In this document: positions 9,087 to 18,331 of the stretch, in pieces
How the letters are laid out: each line of letters begins with the position of its first letter
Numbering within the stretch: position 1 is the stretch's first letter
Source of the DNA: Variovorax sp. 54
GTDB lineage: Bacteria; Pseudomonadota; Gammaproteobacteria; Burkholderiales; Burkholderiaceae_C
Assembly (NCBI RefSeq): GCF_002754375.1
Contig: NZ_PEFF01000001.1
Location: 1,798,001 to 1,862,000, forward strand
DNA length: 64,000 nucleotides
Direction of reading: 5' to 3'
Notes under the pieces: generated by a model
Seen by the model: only the letters and a program-made list of their open reading frames with translations
What the model was told of the DNA's origin: nothing
Databases searched by the model: none
Position numbers and translations under genes: made by a program

Positions 9087-10043
9087 TCAGGCGACCGTGG
9101 CCGGATCGACGTTCGCCCCGCAGATGATCAGGCACACCTTCTCGCCCTCACGCGGCACGTAGGCGCCGGTCTGCAGCGCCGCCAGCGGCAGTGCGGCGGC
9201 CGGTTCCACGGCGAGCTTCAGCTCTTTCCACAGCCACTGCTGGGCGGCGCGGATGGATTCGTCGGACAGCAGCAGCGCGTCGCGCACCTGCTGCTGCGTG
9301 ATCTCCCAGGCGATGGCGCCGATGCGGCGTGCGCCGAGCGAATCGGCTGCCACGCCGCCGACGTCCACGTCGACGGGTTCGCCCGCCTCGCGGGCGCGGA
9401 ACAGCGTCGGGGCCTTCTCGGGTTCGAGCGCGACCACGCGGGCGCGCTGCTCGAACCAGCCGGCAAGGCCGCCGATCAGGCCGCCGCCGCCCACGCTCAC
9501 GAGCACGGCGTCGGGCAGTCCGCCCTGCGCCTCGATCTCGCGGCCGAGCGTGCCGGCGCCGGCCACCACTTCGGGCTGGTCGTAGGCATGCGTAAGCAAG
9601 GCGCCGGTTTCTTTCTGGCGCGTCAGGCAGGCGGCCAGTGCGTCGGGGTACAGCTCGCCGACCACGACCACTTCGGCGCCCAGCGCCCGCAGGCGCGCGC
9701 GCTTGGCTTCGGGCGACACGCCCGGCAGGAACACCTGGCAGGGCACGCCCAGCGCCTTGGCGGCCGCGGCGGTGGCGATGCCGGCGTTGCCGCCCGAGGC
9801 GACGATCACGCCCGCAGCGGGGATGTCGTTGGCCAGCAGGCGGTTCATCATGCCGCGGGCCTTGAAGCTGCCGCTGACCTGCATGTGCTCCAGCTTGAGC
9901 CAGACTTCGGCGCCGGGCGCGGTCACGCCGACGGCGGCGGCCGGCAGCTTCCACAGCGGCGTTTCACGCAGAAAGTGGCCAGCGCGCTCGCTCAGCCTGC
10001 GGGAGGCGCTCTCGATTTCGGAGCGCCAGTTGGTGTTTTTCAT
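9087..10043 (-). CDS. PLP-dependent threonine/serine dehydratase family protein
   Basis: 318 residues, fold type II. The PLP Schiff-base lysine is Lys61 in SGSFKARG, the substrate loop is ASGGNAGIA, and the phosphate-binding loop is VGGGGLIGG. There is no C-terminal ACT regulatory domain, so it resembles short catabolic threonine/serine dehydratases or serine/aspartate racemases rather than biosynthetic IlvA. Starts 5 bp after the ispH stop on the same strand and is probably co-transcribed. Exact reaction uncertain. Confidence 0.85.
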   Translation of the reverse strand: MKNTNWRSEIESASRRLSERAGHFLRETPLWKLPAAAVGVTAPGAEVWLKLEHMQVSGSFKARGMMNRLLANDIPAAGVIVASGGNAGIATAAAAKALGVPCQVFLPGVSPEAKRARLRALGAEVVVVGELYPDALAACLTRQKETGALLTHAYDQPEVVAGAGTLGREIEAQGGLPDAVLVSVGGGGLIGGLAGWFEQRARVVALEPEKAPTLFRAREAGEPVDVDVGGVAADSLGARRIGAIAWEITQQQVRDALLLSDESIRAAQQWLWKELKLAVEPAAALPLAALQTGAYVPREGEKVCLIICGANVDPATVA

Positions 10044-10048
10044 GGGAT

Positions 10049-11017
10049 TCAGGAGATGTGCCCGGGGGGCGGAATGTCGTCGAGCTTGAGGCCCTTGGGA
10101 AGCGGGAACTTGATGGTTTCCTCGATGCCGTCCATCTTGCGCACCGACACGGCGCCGAACGCGCGCACGCGCTCGATCACCTCGTGCACCAGCACCTCGG
10201 GCGCCGACGCGCCGGCCGTGAGGCCCACGCGCGACTTGCCTTCGAACCATTCGGGCTTGAGCTCGTCGGCCGAATCGACCATGTAGCTCTCGGTGCCCAG
10301 GCGCTGCGCCAGCTCGCGCAGGCGGTTGCTGTTGGAGCTGGTGGGGCTGCCGACCACGATCACGAGGTCGACCTGCGGGCTCATGATCTTCACCGCGTCC
10401 TGGCGGTTCTGGGTGGCGTAGCAGATGTCTTGCTGCTTGGGCTCGCGCACGTTCGGAAAGCGCGCGCGCACGGCGGCGGCGATCTCGGCGGCGTCGTCCA
10501 CGCTGAGCGTGGTCTGGGTGACGACGGCGAGCTTCTCGGTCTGCAGCGGTGCGGCGTTGGCCACGTCGGCCACGTCTTCCACGAGGTGGATGCCGCTCGA
10601 CAGCTGACCCATCGTGCCTTCGACCTCGGGGTGGCCCTTGTGGCCGATCATGATGAATTCGTAGCCCTCTTTCGCGAGCTTGGCCACCTCGACGTGCACC
10701 TTGGTCACGAGCGGGCAGGTAGCGTCGAAGATCGAGAAGCCGCGGTCGCGCGCCTCCTGCTCGACCGCCTTGCTCACGCCGTGCGCGCTGAACACCAGCG
10801 TGGAGCCGGGCGGCACGTCGGACAGCTCTTCGATGAAGATCGCGCCCTTGGCCTTGAGCTCGTTCACCACGTAGGTGTTGTGCACGATCTCGTGGCGCAC
10901 GTAGATCGGCGCGCCGAACTTGGCGAGGGCACGCTCGACGATCTCGATGGCGCGGTCCACGCCGGCGCAGAAACCGCGCGGCTCGGCGAGAAGGACTTCC
11001 TCGATGTTCGGGTTCAT
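10049..11017 (-). CDS. ispH: 4-hydroxy-3-methylbut-2-enyl diphosphate reductase
   Basis: 322 residues. It carries the three 4Fe-4S cysteines: Cys17 in EPRGFCAGVDRA, one in DATCPLVTKVH, and one in DICYATQNRQ. Conserved substrate histidines lie in the VHNTYVV and FSAHGVS segments, and the signature VGSPTSSNSNRL is present. Catalyses the last step of the MEP isoprenoid pathway, making IPP and DMAPP. Its ATG overlaps the fkpB stop by 4 bp, the common fkpB-ispH arrangement. Confidence 0.97.
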   Translation of the reverse strand: MNPNIEEVLLAEPRGFCAGVDRAIEIVERALAKFGAPIYVRHEIVHNTYVVNELKAKGAIFIEELSDVPPGSTLVFSAHGVSKAVEQEARDRGFSIFDATCPLVTKVHVEVAKLAKEGYEFIMIGHKGHPEVEGTMGQLSSGIHLVEDVADVANAAPLQTEKLAVVTQTTLSVDDAAEIAAAVRARFPNVREPKQQDICYATQNRQDAVKIMSPQVDLVIVVGSPTSSNSNRLRELAQRLGTESYMVDSADELKPEWFEGKSRVGLTAGASAPEVLVHEVIERVRAFGAVSVRKMDGIEETIKFPLPKGLKLDDIPPPGHIS

Positions 11018-11457
11018 AGCACGCCGATCAGCTTCACTTCGAAGGTGACGGGCTGGCCGGCCAAGGGATGGTTGAAGTCGAAGCGCACGCCGGTCTCGTT
11101 CGACTCGACGACCGCGCCCGCGTAGCTGCCCGCGCCGTCGGGCGTGGGGAACTGCACCACGTCGCCGACGGCGTACTGCTCGTCGGGGTCACCCATCTGG
11201 GCCAGCAGCTTGCGCGCCACCCATTGCTGCATGTCGGGATTGCGCTCGCCAAAGGCCTCGCCGGCGGGCAGCTCGAAGGTGGCGTGCGCGCCCTCTTCCA
11301 GGCCCATCAGGCGCTGCTCCATGGCCGGCGAGAGTTCGCCGGTGCCCAGCGACAGCGTGGCGGGCTTGTCGGCGAAGGTGTTGATGATGTCGCCCGCCGG
11401 ACCGGCCAGCCGGTAGTGCAGGGTCAGGAAGGAGCCGGAAGTCACAACTTGGGACAT
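11014..11457 (-). CDS. fkpB: FKBP-type peptidyl-prolyl isomerase (SlpA/FkpB type)
   Basis: 147 residues from the ATG at 11457; a TTG seven codons upstream is possible but has no ribosome site either. The FKBP strand LTLHYRLAG is followed by an insert-in-flap region, and the C-terminus has the SlyD/SlpA signature DFNHPLAGQPVTFEVKL. Cytoplasmic prolyl isomerase/chaperone. Translationally coupled to ispH by an ATGA overlap, as in many proteobacteria. Confidence 0.93.
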   Translation of the reverse strand: MSQVVTSGSFLTLHYRLAGPAGDIINTFADKPATLSLGTGELSPAMEQRLMGLEEGAHATFELPAGEAFGERNPDMQQWVARKLLAQMGDPDEQYAVGDVVQFPTPDGAGSYAGAVVESNETGVRFDFNHPLAGQPVTFEVKLIGVL

Positions 11458-11564
11458 GGGTGCAGCGAAGGTGGGCAAAGAGGAGGGAGGTGTCCCGATA
11501 AACTGACCCTCATTTTAAGGATCGGGGCAACATCTCGCCCCGGCCCAGGTTTCAGCAGGGTTTC

Positions 11565-12242
11565 ATGGCATTCAAGGATCTCCCTCTCGACGCCCGGCCG
11601 CGCGAAAAGCTCATGGCGCGGGGCGCCGCCGCGCTGGCCGATGCCGAGCTGCTGGCGCTGCTGCTGCGCACCGGCGTGGCCGGCAAGAACGTGCTCCAGT
11701 TGGCCCAGCAACTGCTCGAACGCTTCGGCGGCCTGTCGGGGCTGCTGCACACCGCGCCCGATGACCTCAAAGAGGTCAAGGGCATGGGCGGCAGCGCCAA
11801 GCGCTCGGAACTCATGGCGGTGCTCGAGCTGGCGCGCCGCGCCATGGGCGAGCGCCTGAAGGAGCGCACGGTGTTCGACTCGCCCGAGGCGGTCAAGCAG
11901 TACCTGCAGCTGCACATCGGCTCACGCCCGCACGAGGTGTTCGCGGTGCTGTTCCTCGACGTGCAGCACCGCCTGCTCACGCTCGAAGAACTGTTTCGCG
12001 GCACGCTCACGCAGACCAGCGTCTACCCGCGCGAGGTCGTCACCCGCGCCCTGCACCACAAGGCCGCGGCCGTGGTGCTGGCCCACAACCACCCGAGCGG
12101 CAGCATCGAGCCCTCGCGCGCCGACGAATCGCTCACGCAAACCCTGCGCGCCGCGCTGGCGCTGGTCGACGTGCGCGTGCTCGACCACGTCATCGTGAGT
12201 CCGGGCCAGAGCTTCTCGATGGCGGAACGGGGACTGATCTGA
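11565..12242 (+). CDS. radC: RadC family JAB/MPN-domain protein
   Basis: 225 residues. An N-terminal helix-hairpin-helix-like region (about 1-100, [17 protein letters not shown]) precedes a JAB1/MPN domain with the metal motif [15 protein letters not shown] (His-x-His-x(7-10)-Ser-x-x-Asp). RadC is conserved but its once-assumed role in repair is not established. Starts 107 bp from fkpB in the opposite direction; its stop overlaps the start of the smr gene (TGATG). Confidence 0.93.
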   Translation: MAFKDLPLDARPREKLMARGAAALADAELLALLLRTGVAGKNVLQLAQQLLERFGGLSGLLHTAPDDLKEVKGMGGSAKRSELMAVLELARRAMGERLKERTVFDSPEAVKQYLQLHIGSRPHEVFAVLFLDVQHRLLTLEELFRGTLTQTSVYPREVVTRALHHKAAAVVLAHNHPSGSIEPSRADESLTQTLRAALALVDVRVLDHVIVSPGQSFSMAERGLI

Positions 12243-12907
12243 TGGCTTCGTCATCTTCCCGTCCCCCCGCGCTGAAAACCCTCGCCGACCTCAAGCAGGT
12301 GCAGCGCGTGCTCGCCGAAACCCGCGAACGCGAAGCCGCCGAGGCTGCCGCGCGCGCCGCGGCCGAGCGCAAGCGCGCCGCCGAGAAAGACCTGTTCACG
12401 CGCGCCATCGGTGCCACCGAGCCGCTGCGCCGCAAGGCCGCGGTGCCGCTCGCGCCCGAGCCGCCCGCGCCCATTCCGTTCCAGCACCAGCTCGACGAGC
12501 AGCGCGTGCTGCGCGAGTCGCTGTCCGACGAGTTCGACGTGACCACGCTGCTCGACGTCGACGACGCCATGAGCTTTCGCCGCCCCGGCATCGGCACCGA
12601 CATCACGGCGCGGCTGCGCAAGGGCGACTGGTCGATCCAGGCGCAGGTCGACCTGCACGGCCTGCGCAGCGACGAGGCGCGCGAGGCGCTCGGCGGCTTC
12701 ATCCGCAACGCCCACAAGCAGGGGCTGCGCTGCGTGCGCGTGGTGCACGGCAAGGGCCTGGGCTCGCCCGGCAAGCAGCCGGTGCTCAAGACCAAGACGC
12801 AGCGCTGGCTGATCCAGAAGAACGAGGTGATCGCGTTCGTGCAGGCGAAGCCGGCGGAGGGTGGGGCCGGGGCGCTGGTGGTGCTGTTGGCGCCCGTGCG
12901 GCGCTGA
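12242..12907 (+). CDS. Smr-domain protein (putative nuclease)
   Basis: 221 residues. The N-terminal third is Ala/Arg/Glu-rich and predicted coiled coil. The C-terminal half is an Smr domain with the conserved VDLHGLRSDEAR and RVVHGKGLGS motifs (DLHG and HGKG). Stand-alone Smr proteins related to MutS2 have nicking endonuclease activity in some cases. Overlaps radC by TGATG, so the two are coupled. Confidence 0.93.
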   Translation: MASSSSRPPALKTLADLKQVQRVLAETREREAAEAAARAAAERKRAAEKDLFTRAIGATEPLRRKAAVPLAPEPPAPIPFQHQLDEQRVLRESLSDEFDVTTLLDVDDAMSFRRPGIGTDITARLRKGDWSIQAQVDLHGLRSDEAREALGGFIRNAHKQGLRCVRVVHGKGLGSPGKQPVLKTKTQRWLIQKNEVIAFVQAKPAEGGAGALVVLLAPVRR

Positions 12908-12911
12908 CTGG

Positions 12912-13024
12912 CTCCCTCTCCCCTCGGGGAGAGGGTTGGGGTGAGGGCTGCGGCGCTTGCACCGACGCCGCGCCTTGTCGAGCGCACTTCCCTCACCCTA
13001 TCCCTCTCCCCGAGGGGAGAGGGG
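12912..13024. repeat. REP/BIME-like paired palindrome, copy 1
   Basis: Two inverted copies of a ~36-bp unit (12912-12947 and 12990-13024). Each contains a CTCTCCC...GGGAGAG hairpin followed by a GGTGAGGG tag. They face each other across a 42-bp spacer, between the convergent smr and cpdB-like genes. The same unit type recurs at 51087-51205 and 62793-62890. Confidence 0.8.
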
Positions 13025-13037
13025 ACAAGACGGGGAA

Positions 13038-15143
13038 CTACTTGCTCAGATCGACCTTGTAGACCGAGCGCCCCTTGCCGCTGTCATCGTCCGCCTTCAG
13101 AAGCGAGATGTTCGTCAGCCCCGCGTCCGTCGCAGCGCTCAGTTGCCCCTGCCCCGACGTGATCGTCACATTCCCCGCCGTCGTCACCTGCGTGAAGCGC
13201 CAGCTGCGCGCCGCGCCGTTGGCCGCGCGCGTGATGGTCTTCTTCGCCTTGATGTACGCGATCAGCACGTCGCGGTTCGCATCGGGCGAAGCGTAGATCG
13301 TCGCCCGGCCGTCCAGCGCCGGAATGAAGCTCGCACCACTGGTCGCGCGGTAGTTGTTCGTGGCAATGACGAACTCCTTCGCCGGGTCGATGGGCGCGCC
13401 CAGGTACATGAGGTTCTTGATGCGGCTGCCCACGGCCTGCGTCACGTCGATCTCGTACTGCATGTCGGGCGTGGTGAACATGTCGAAGTTGTAGCCCGGG
13501 AAGGTGCTGATCAGCGCCTGGTCGGTCGCGAGGGCCGGGTCGATGGTGTTGAAGCGCTTGGCCGCGGCTTCGAGCCAGCCCTTGATCTCGGCGCCCGTCA
13601 CCTTCACTGCGTACACCGTGTTCGGGTACAGGTACAGGTCGGCGGCACTGAAGATCGCGAGGTTGCCCACGGCCACGTCGGTGTAGTCGCGCCCGCCCTC
13701 GAAGCCCGACTTGAAGGGCGCGCTCACCGACAGCACCGGCAGGCTCGCGTACTGCGGCAGGTTGGCCTGGATATACGTCTTCACGTAGTCGGCCTGGGCC
13801 TGGTTCACGATCTGGATCGCGCCCGGGTCGCCCACGTCGGCGAAGAAGGTGTTCATGCGGAAATCGGTGGTGCCGACCGGCGTCTTCACGTAGTCGATCG
13901 CGGCCTGGTGCTGGGTGTCGACCAGCGGCGCCACGCTCGGGTCGGCGTCGACGTACACGGCCTTGCCTGCGCCGTCCTTGCCGGTTTGCGTGGAGCGCGC
14001 CTCGACCAGCGTCTTGCTCTTGTCCACGCCCCAGGCCTTGCCATCCCACACCAGCTCCAGCTTCACGAGACCCAGCGCCTTGCCCCACGAGCTGGGCATC
14101 ACGGCCGGCACGCCGTTGACGGTGCCGGCGGCGTTGTCCACACCGGCCTGCGTGTAGCCGGGCTTGGCGCCGCGGTCGGGGAACAGGCCGTGCTGGTGGC
14201 CCATCATCAGCACGTCGATGCCGGGCACCTTCGACAGGTACAGGCCCGGGCTTTCCATCGTCGGCGAATACGGCGAGCCGTCGAGGCCGCCGTGCTGCAG
14301 CGCGACGACGATGTCGGCGCCCTTCTCGCGCAGCTCGGGCACGTAGCGCTTGGCGGCTTCGACCGCGCCTTCGGTGCGCAGCTTGCCTTCGAGAAAGCGC
14401 TTGTCCCAGTTCATGATGCCGGGCGTGGTGAAGCCGATCACGCCGACCTTCACCGGCACCGTCACGCTCTTGCCGTCAGGCGCGGTGGCCGTGAACTGCT
14501 TGGTGACGATGGTGTACGGCGCCACGAGCGGCTTGCCGCTCTTGAGGCTGTGCACGTTGGCCACCACCATCGGGAAGCTCGGGCCTGCGCACTTCTTGCT
14601 GCCGTCCACGCCCTCGACATCGAGGCCGCCACCGAGCACCTGGTTGAGGAAGTCCAGGCCGTAGTTGAACTCGTGGTTGCCCAGCGTGCCGGCGTCGTAG
14701 CCGGTGGCGTTCATCACCTTGTACATCGACAGCGGCTGCGTGCACGGGATGCGGCTGACCAGCGCTTCGTAGTCGGCCAGCGCGGTGCCCTGGATGGTGT
14801 CGCCGTTGTCGAACAGCATCGTGTTCGCGAACTCCTTGCGCGCGGCGTTGATGAGCGTCGCAGTGCGCTCGTAGCCGTACGACTTGTCTTCGGCGAGCTT
14901 GAAGTAGTCGTAGCTGCGCACGTTGAAGTGCAGGTCGGTCGTTTCGAGCAGCGCGACCGTGGTGCGCGTGCCGGCGGCCACGGGCGCCGGCGCAGGCGCG
15001 GGCGCAGGGGGCGGAACGATCGGCGGGAAGGTAGTGCCGCCCCCGTTGCCACCGCCACAGGCGGTGAGCACGGCGGTCAGGACGGCGGCACAGGTGGACA
15101 TGGGGGCGAGGCGCGCCAGCGACGCGGCCACTGCGTTGTTCAT
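13038..15143 (-). CDS. Bifunctional 2',3'-cyclic-nucleotide phosphodiesterase/3'-nucleotidase-type lipoprotein
   Basis: 701 residues. A signal peptide with lipobox LTACGGGNGGG is followed by a Pro/Ala linker. The metallophosphoesterase domain shows TTDLHFN, DNGDTIQG, GNHEFNYG, ALQHGG and GHQHGLFPD, the five metal-binding blocks of the CpdB/UshA family. A 5'-nucleotidase C-terminal domain follows (INDP-like segments, NNYRATSGASF). It would hydrolyse cyclic nucleotides and nucleotides outside the cytoplasm. The ATG has GGGAG about 9 nt upstream. Being lipid-anchored differs from soluble periplasmic E. coli CpdB. Confidence 0.92.
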   Translation of the reverse strand: MNNAVAASLARLAPMSTCAAVLTAVLTACGGGNGGGTTFPPIVPPPAPAPAPAPVAAGTRTTVALLETTDLHFNVRSYDYFKLAEDKSYGYERTATLINAARKEFANTMLFDNGDTIQGTALADYEALVSRIPCTQPLSMYKVMNATGYDAGTLGNHEFNYGLDFLNQVLGGGLDVEGVDGSKKCAGPSFPMVVANVHSLKSGKPLVAPYTIVTKQFTATAPDGKSVTVPVKVGVIGFTTPGIMNWDKRFLEGKLRTEGAVEAAKRYVPELREKGADIVVALQHGGLDGSPYSPTMESPGLYLSKVPGIDVLMMGHQHGLFPDRGAKPGYTQAGVDNAAGTVNGVPAVMPSSWGKALGLVKLELVWDGKAWGVDKSKTLVEARSTQTGKDGAGKAVYVDADPSVAPLVDTQHQAAIDYVKTPVGTTDFRMNTFFADVGDPGAIQIVNQAQADYVKTYIQANLPQYASLPVLSVSAPFKSGFEGGRDYTDVAVGNLAIFSAADLYLYPNTVYAVKVTGAEIKGWLEAAAKRFNTIDPALATDQALISTFPGYNFDMFTTPDMQYEIDVTQAVGSRIKNLMYLGAPIDPAKEFVIATNNYRATSGASFIPALDGRATIYASPDANRDVLIAYIKAKKTITRAANGAARSWRFTQVTTAGNVTITSGQGQLSAATDAGLTNISLLKADDDSGKGRSVYKVDLSK

Positions 15144-15242
15144 CGAGAGGTCTCCCTACGGATATGAGGAAGGCCAGTCTCCGAAAGCAGGGTGACAGAC
15201 CGGTGAATCCGGGCCTGCCGTGCAGCGCCGTTGCGACAGCAG

Positions 15243-16466
15243 TTACGCCAGGTGATTCTTTAGTGGTACCGCCGCGTCCGCCACCGCTTCGGGCGCGGGG
15301 CTGCGGCCCGCTTCGAGCAGCTTGCGGCTCATCATGTGATCGACCGGCGCGTTCACCGATTCGACGCACACGAGCTGGCCGTCGACGTAGTGGAACAGCG
15401 AGAACGCCTCGGGCTTCGGCCCCGCGCGGCGCACGCTCACCAGGCCCGGCGTGCCTTCAGCCGGCATGAGGCCCGCCATCTGCAGGCGCAGGCCGCCCTG
15501 GTCGGACCAGAACCAAGCGACCGCGTCGTGATCGCGTGCGGCGCCGGTCAGCGTGGCCACGGCGGTGCGCGCCTGGTCGTTCGCGTTCTGCACCGATTCG
15601 AGCCGCAGCGCACGGCCCGCGCGGCGGTCGGGGAAGCGCGTGCAGTCGCCCACCGCGAGCACGTCGGCCGCGCTGGTCTGCATGTGGCCGTCGACCACGA
15701 TGCCGTCGGCGCACTCGAGGCCCGCGGCCTGCGCGAGCGCGGTCTCGGGCACAGCGCCGATGCCCAGCAACAGCAGGTCGATCGGCTGCTTCGTGCCGTT
15801 GACTTCGACCGACACGAGCCGGTCGCCCACGACCTCGAAGGCGCCGGTCTGCGCGCCCAGCACGATGTCGATGCCGGCCGCGCGGTGCGTGGCCAGCACG
15901 TGCGCCGACAGCTCGGGCGACACCGCGCGGCCCAGGAGGCGCGGCGCGCATTCGATCACCTGCACGCGCTTGCCCAGCGCCTGCGCGGTGGCTGCCACTT
16001 CGAGGCCGATGAAGCCGCCGCCCAGCACCGTGACCTGCTGCGCATCCATCAGCCGCGTGCGCAGACGATGCGCCTCGTCGGCGGCACGCAGGCTCGCGAC
16101 GTTTTCCAGGCCCGGCTGCAGGCCGGGCATCTGGCGTGCGCGCGTGCCGGTGGCCAGCACCAGGCGCTCCCACGGCAGCACCGCGCCCGAGCGCAGCGTG
16201 ACGGTGTGCGCCTCGCGGTCGATGGCCACGGCGGCGTCGCCCAGGTGCAGCGTGATGCCCGCTTCGCGGTACCAGTCGGCGGCTTTGTGCGGCTGCGTGG
16301 TTTCTTCGGCGCTCTTGAGAAAAGCCTTCGACAGCGGCGGGCGGTGGTAAGGCTCACAGGCCTCTTCGCAGACCAGGTGCACGCGCGCGCCCTGCCCGGC
16401 TTCCGCCAGGCCCGCGCAGAGCTGGGCCGCGGCGTGGCCGCCGCCGATGATGACGATGGAATTCAT
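15243..16466 (-). CDS. FAD-dependent ferredoxin/rubredoxin reductase-type oxidoreductase
   Basis: 407 residues. The N-terminal FAD site is IVIIGGGHAAAQ, the R-P-P-L-S-K block and ATGTRAR follow, the NAD(P) site is VTVLGGGFIGLE near residue 148, and the second FAD-contact block is VLAVGDCTRF. A C-terminal reductase domain is present. This is the oxygenase-coupled reductase family. It lies 31 bp downstream of the truncated globin gene on the same strand and may reduce that globin. Confidence 0.9.
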   Translation of the reverse strand: MNSIVIIGGGHAAAQLCAGLAEAGQGARVHLVCEEACEPYHRPPLSKAFLKSAEETTQPHKAADWYREAGITLHLGDAAVAIDREAHTVTLRSGAVLPWERLVLATGTRARQMPGLQPGLENVASLRAADEAHRLRTRLMDAQQVTVLGGGFIGLEVAATAQALGKRVQVIECAPRLLGRAVSPELSAHVLATHRAAGIDIVLGAQTGAFEVVGDRLVSVEVNGTKQPIDLLLLGIGAVPETALAQAAGLECADGIVVDGHMQTSAADVLAVGDCTRFPDRRAGRALRLESVQNANDQARTAVATLTGAARDHDAVAWFWSDQGGLRLQMAGLMPAEGTPGLVSVRRAGPKPEAFSLFHYVDGQLVCVESVNAPVDHMMSRKLLEAGRSPAPEAVADAAVPLKNHLA

Positions 16467-16497
16467 GGAGAACAGTCTTTCGGGAATCGTTGTCTGG

Positions 16498-16917
16498 TCA
16501 CTCACCGCGGTTGCGCATCCAGTCCGCGGTCTTGAAGAAAGAGTCGCGCAGGCGTGCGCGCAGGTCTTCAGGCACACCGGTCTCGCCCATCGCCTGGTCC
16601 ATGCAGGCCAGCCACTGGTCGCGCTCCTTGATGCCGATGCTGTGACCGCCGATGGCCTGCGGCATGTGCCGCGCGCGCAGCATCGGGTGGCCGAAGCGGT
16701 CGGTGTAGTGGGCGGGCCCGCCGAGCCAGCCGCACAGGAACCAGAAGAGGCGCTGGCGCGCGTTGTCCAGGTCGGTGCCGTGCACGGCGCGCAGTTGCGC
16801 GTAGGCCGGCTCGAGGTCCATCAGGTCGTAGAAGCGCTCGACCAGCGCCTCCACCTTGGGCTCGCCGCCGATCCACTCGAAAGGCGTGCCGGCGGGCGGT
16901 TTGTCTTGAATCTGCAT
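16498..16917 (-). CDS. Group II truncated hemoglobin
   Basis: 139 residues. Haem-globin landmarks include a Phe-Tyr pair in helix B (VERFYDLM), the proximal His in LRARHMP, and a Trp in the G helix (RDQWLACM), typical of TrHb2 (trHbO). Likely roles are O2/NO/peroxide chemistry. It is the first gene of a probable two-gene unit with an FAD reductase. The ATG at 16917 begins the conserved region without an extension. Confidence 0.9.
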   Translation of the reverse strand: MQIQDKPPAGTPFEWIGGEPKVEALVERFYDLMDLEPAYAQLRAVHGTDLDNARQRLFWFLCGWLGGPAHYTDRFGHPMLRARHMPQAIGGHSIGIKERDQWLACMDQAMGETGVPEDLRARLRDSFFKTADWMRNRGE

Positions 16918-16944
16918 GAAAGCGAGTATCCCTGCGAGGGCACT

Positions 16945-18141
16945 CTAGAGCTGGATCAGGTCGGGAATGCCCACATCGGTGCTCACGTCGGCCGTGTAGT
17001 CCACGCCGTCGACGGCAAAGCCGAACAGGCGCAGGAACTCGGTCTTGTAGCCCGCGAAATCGGTCATCTCGTTGAGGTTCTCGCCGGTGACCTGCGGCCA
17101 GAGTTCCTGCACGCGCGCCTGCACCTGCGGTGCCAGTTCCTTGTAGTCGGCGCGCAGGCGGCCTTCGTCGTCCAGGTGCGGCGTGGCGCCGTACAGGCTG
17201 TCGGCGTACAGGCCGTGCACCTGCTCGATGCAGCCCTCGTGCGTGCCTTCGGCCTTCATCACCTTGAACAGCAGCGACAGGTACAGCGGCATCATCGGAA
17301 TGGCCGAGCTGGCCTGCGTGACCACCGCCTTCAGCACCGACACGCGCGCGTCGCCGCCCTTGGCCGCCAGCTGCGCGCGGATGTCCAGCACCTTCTCGTC
17401 CAGATCCTTCTTGGCGGCACCGATGGAGCCGTTCCAGTAGATGTCGTGGGTGATCTGCTCGCCCAGGTAGGTGAAGGCCGTGGTCTTGGCGCCGTCGGCC
17501 AGCACGCCGGCCTGCTGCAGCGCGTCGATCCACATCTGCCAGTCGTCGCCGCCCATGACGGCGACGGTGTTGTCGATTTCTTCCTGCGTGGCGGGCTCGA
17601 GCACCGACTCCTTCACGGCCCCGCTGTCGGTGTCCAGGCCGCGCAGCGTCACGGCCTTGCCGATGGGCTTGAGCACGGAGTTGAAGACCTGGCCCGTCTT
17701 CGGGTGCGTGCGGCGCGGCGCGGCCAGGCTGTAGACCACGAGGTCGACCTGGCCGAGGTCGGCGCGGATGGTGTCGATGGTCTGCTGCTTCACCGCGTCG
17801 GAAAAGCCGTCGCCGTTGATGCTCTTGGCGTAGCGCCCTTCGGCCGTGGCGGCGCGGTGGAACGCGGCGGTGTTGTACCAGCCGGGCGAGCCGGGCTTGG
17901 TCGCGCTGCCCGCGCGTTCGAAGAACACGCCCAGCGTGTCGGCGCCGCAGCCGAAGGCCGCCGTGATGCGCGCGGCCAGGCCGTAGCCGGTGGAGGCGCC
18001 GATGACCAGCACGCGCTTCGGGCCGCCCGCGATGGAGGGCTTGGCTTTGACGTAGTCGATCTGTTGCCGGACATTGGCTTCGCAGCCCACGGGATGGGTG
18101 GTGACGCAGATGAAGCCGCGCACGCGGGGTTGGATGATCAT
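16945..18141 (-). CDS. fabV: Trans-2-enoyl-ACP/CoA reductase FabV
   Basis: 398 residues, the family's usual length. The N-terminus [20 protein letters not shown] is nearly invariant in FabV. The NADH-binding motif is [12 protein letters not shown], and the catalytic Tyr-x8-Lys is in [10 protein letters not shown]. It catalyses the last reduction of fatty-acid elongation and belongs to the triclosan-tolerant enoyl reductase class. The start at 18141 fits the conserved N-terminus; a longer reading would add 26 non-conserved residues. Same strand as the globin/reductase pair, 27 bp upstream. Confidence 0.95.
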   Translation of the reverse strand: MIIQPRVRGFICVTTHPVGCEANVRQQIDYVKAKPSIAGGPKRVLVIGASTGYGLAARITAAFGCGADTLGVFFERAGSATKPGSPGWYNTAAFHRAATAEGRYAKSINGDGFSDAVKQQTIDTIRADLGQVDLVVYSLAAPRRTHPKTGQVFNSVLKPIGKAVTLRGLDTDSGAVKESVLEPATQEEIDNTVAVMGGDDWQMWIDALQQAGVLADGAKTTAFTYLGEQITHDIYWNGSIGAAKKDLDEKVLDIRAQLAAKGGDARVSVLKAVVTQASSAIPMMPLYLSLLFKVMKAEGTHEGCIEQVHGLYADSLYGATPHLDDEGRLRADYKELAPQVQARVQELWPQVTGENLNEMTDFAGYKTEFLRLFGFAVDGVDYTADVSTDVGIPDLIQL

Positions 18142-18238
18142 GAAAAGCTCGCTCGGTAAGACATTCGGGGGACGGCGGCAGGGCACGTCGCGGCGTCGCG
18201 AATTTAACCCAGCCGGCAACAGGCCGATTCATCAGCCC

Positions 18239-18290
18239 CATATGCATATGTCGATTGACGATTTAATAATCTTGGGTTTTATTGATATGG
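18239..18290 (+). promoter_or_regulatory. AT-rich divergent promoter region with CATATGCATATG palindrome
   Basis: A 12-bp perfect palindrome CATATGCATATG (18239-18250) is followed by TTGACG (18255-18260) and, about 17-20 bp on, a T/A-rich stretch (TATTGATAT) that could serve as -10. It lies between fabV and the amino-acid ABC operon and is far more AT-rich than its surroundings. Assignment of the hexamers is tentative. Confidence 0.4.
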
Positions 18291-18331
18291 TTCCGGCCTG
18301 AATTTCACTCTGGAGAGAGGACGATCCCACC

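Noticed and set aside
12912..13024. CRISPR-like array made of short palindromic repeats
   Set aside because: Only two inverted units per locus, no regular spacers, and no cas genes; they are REP/BIME-type elements.
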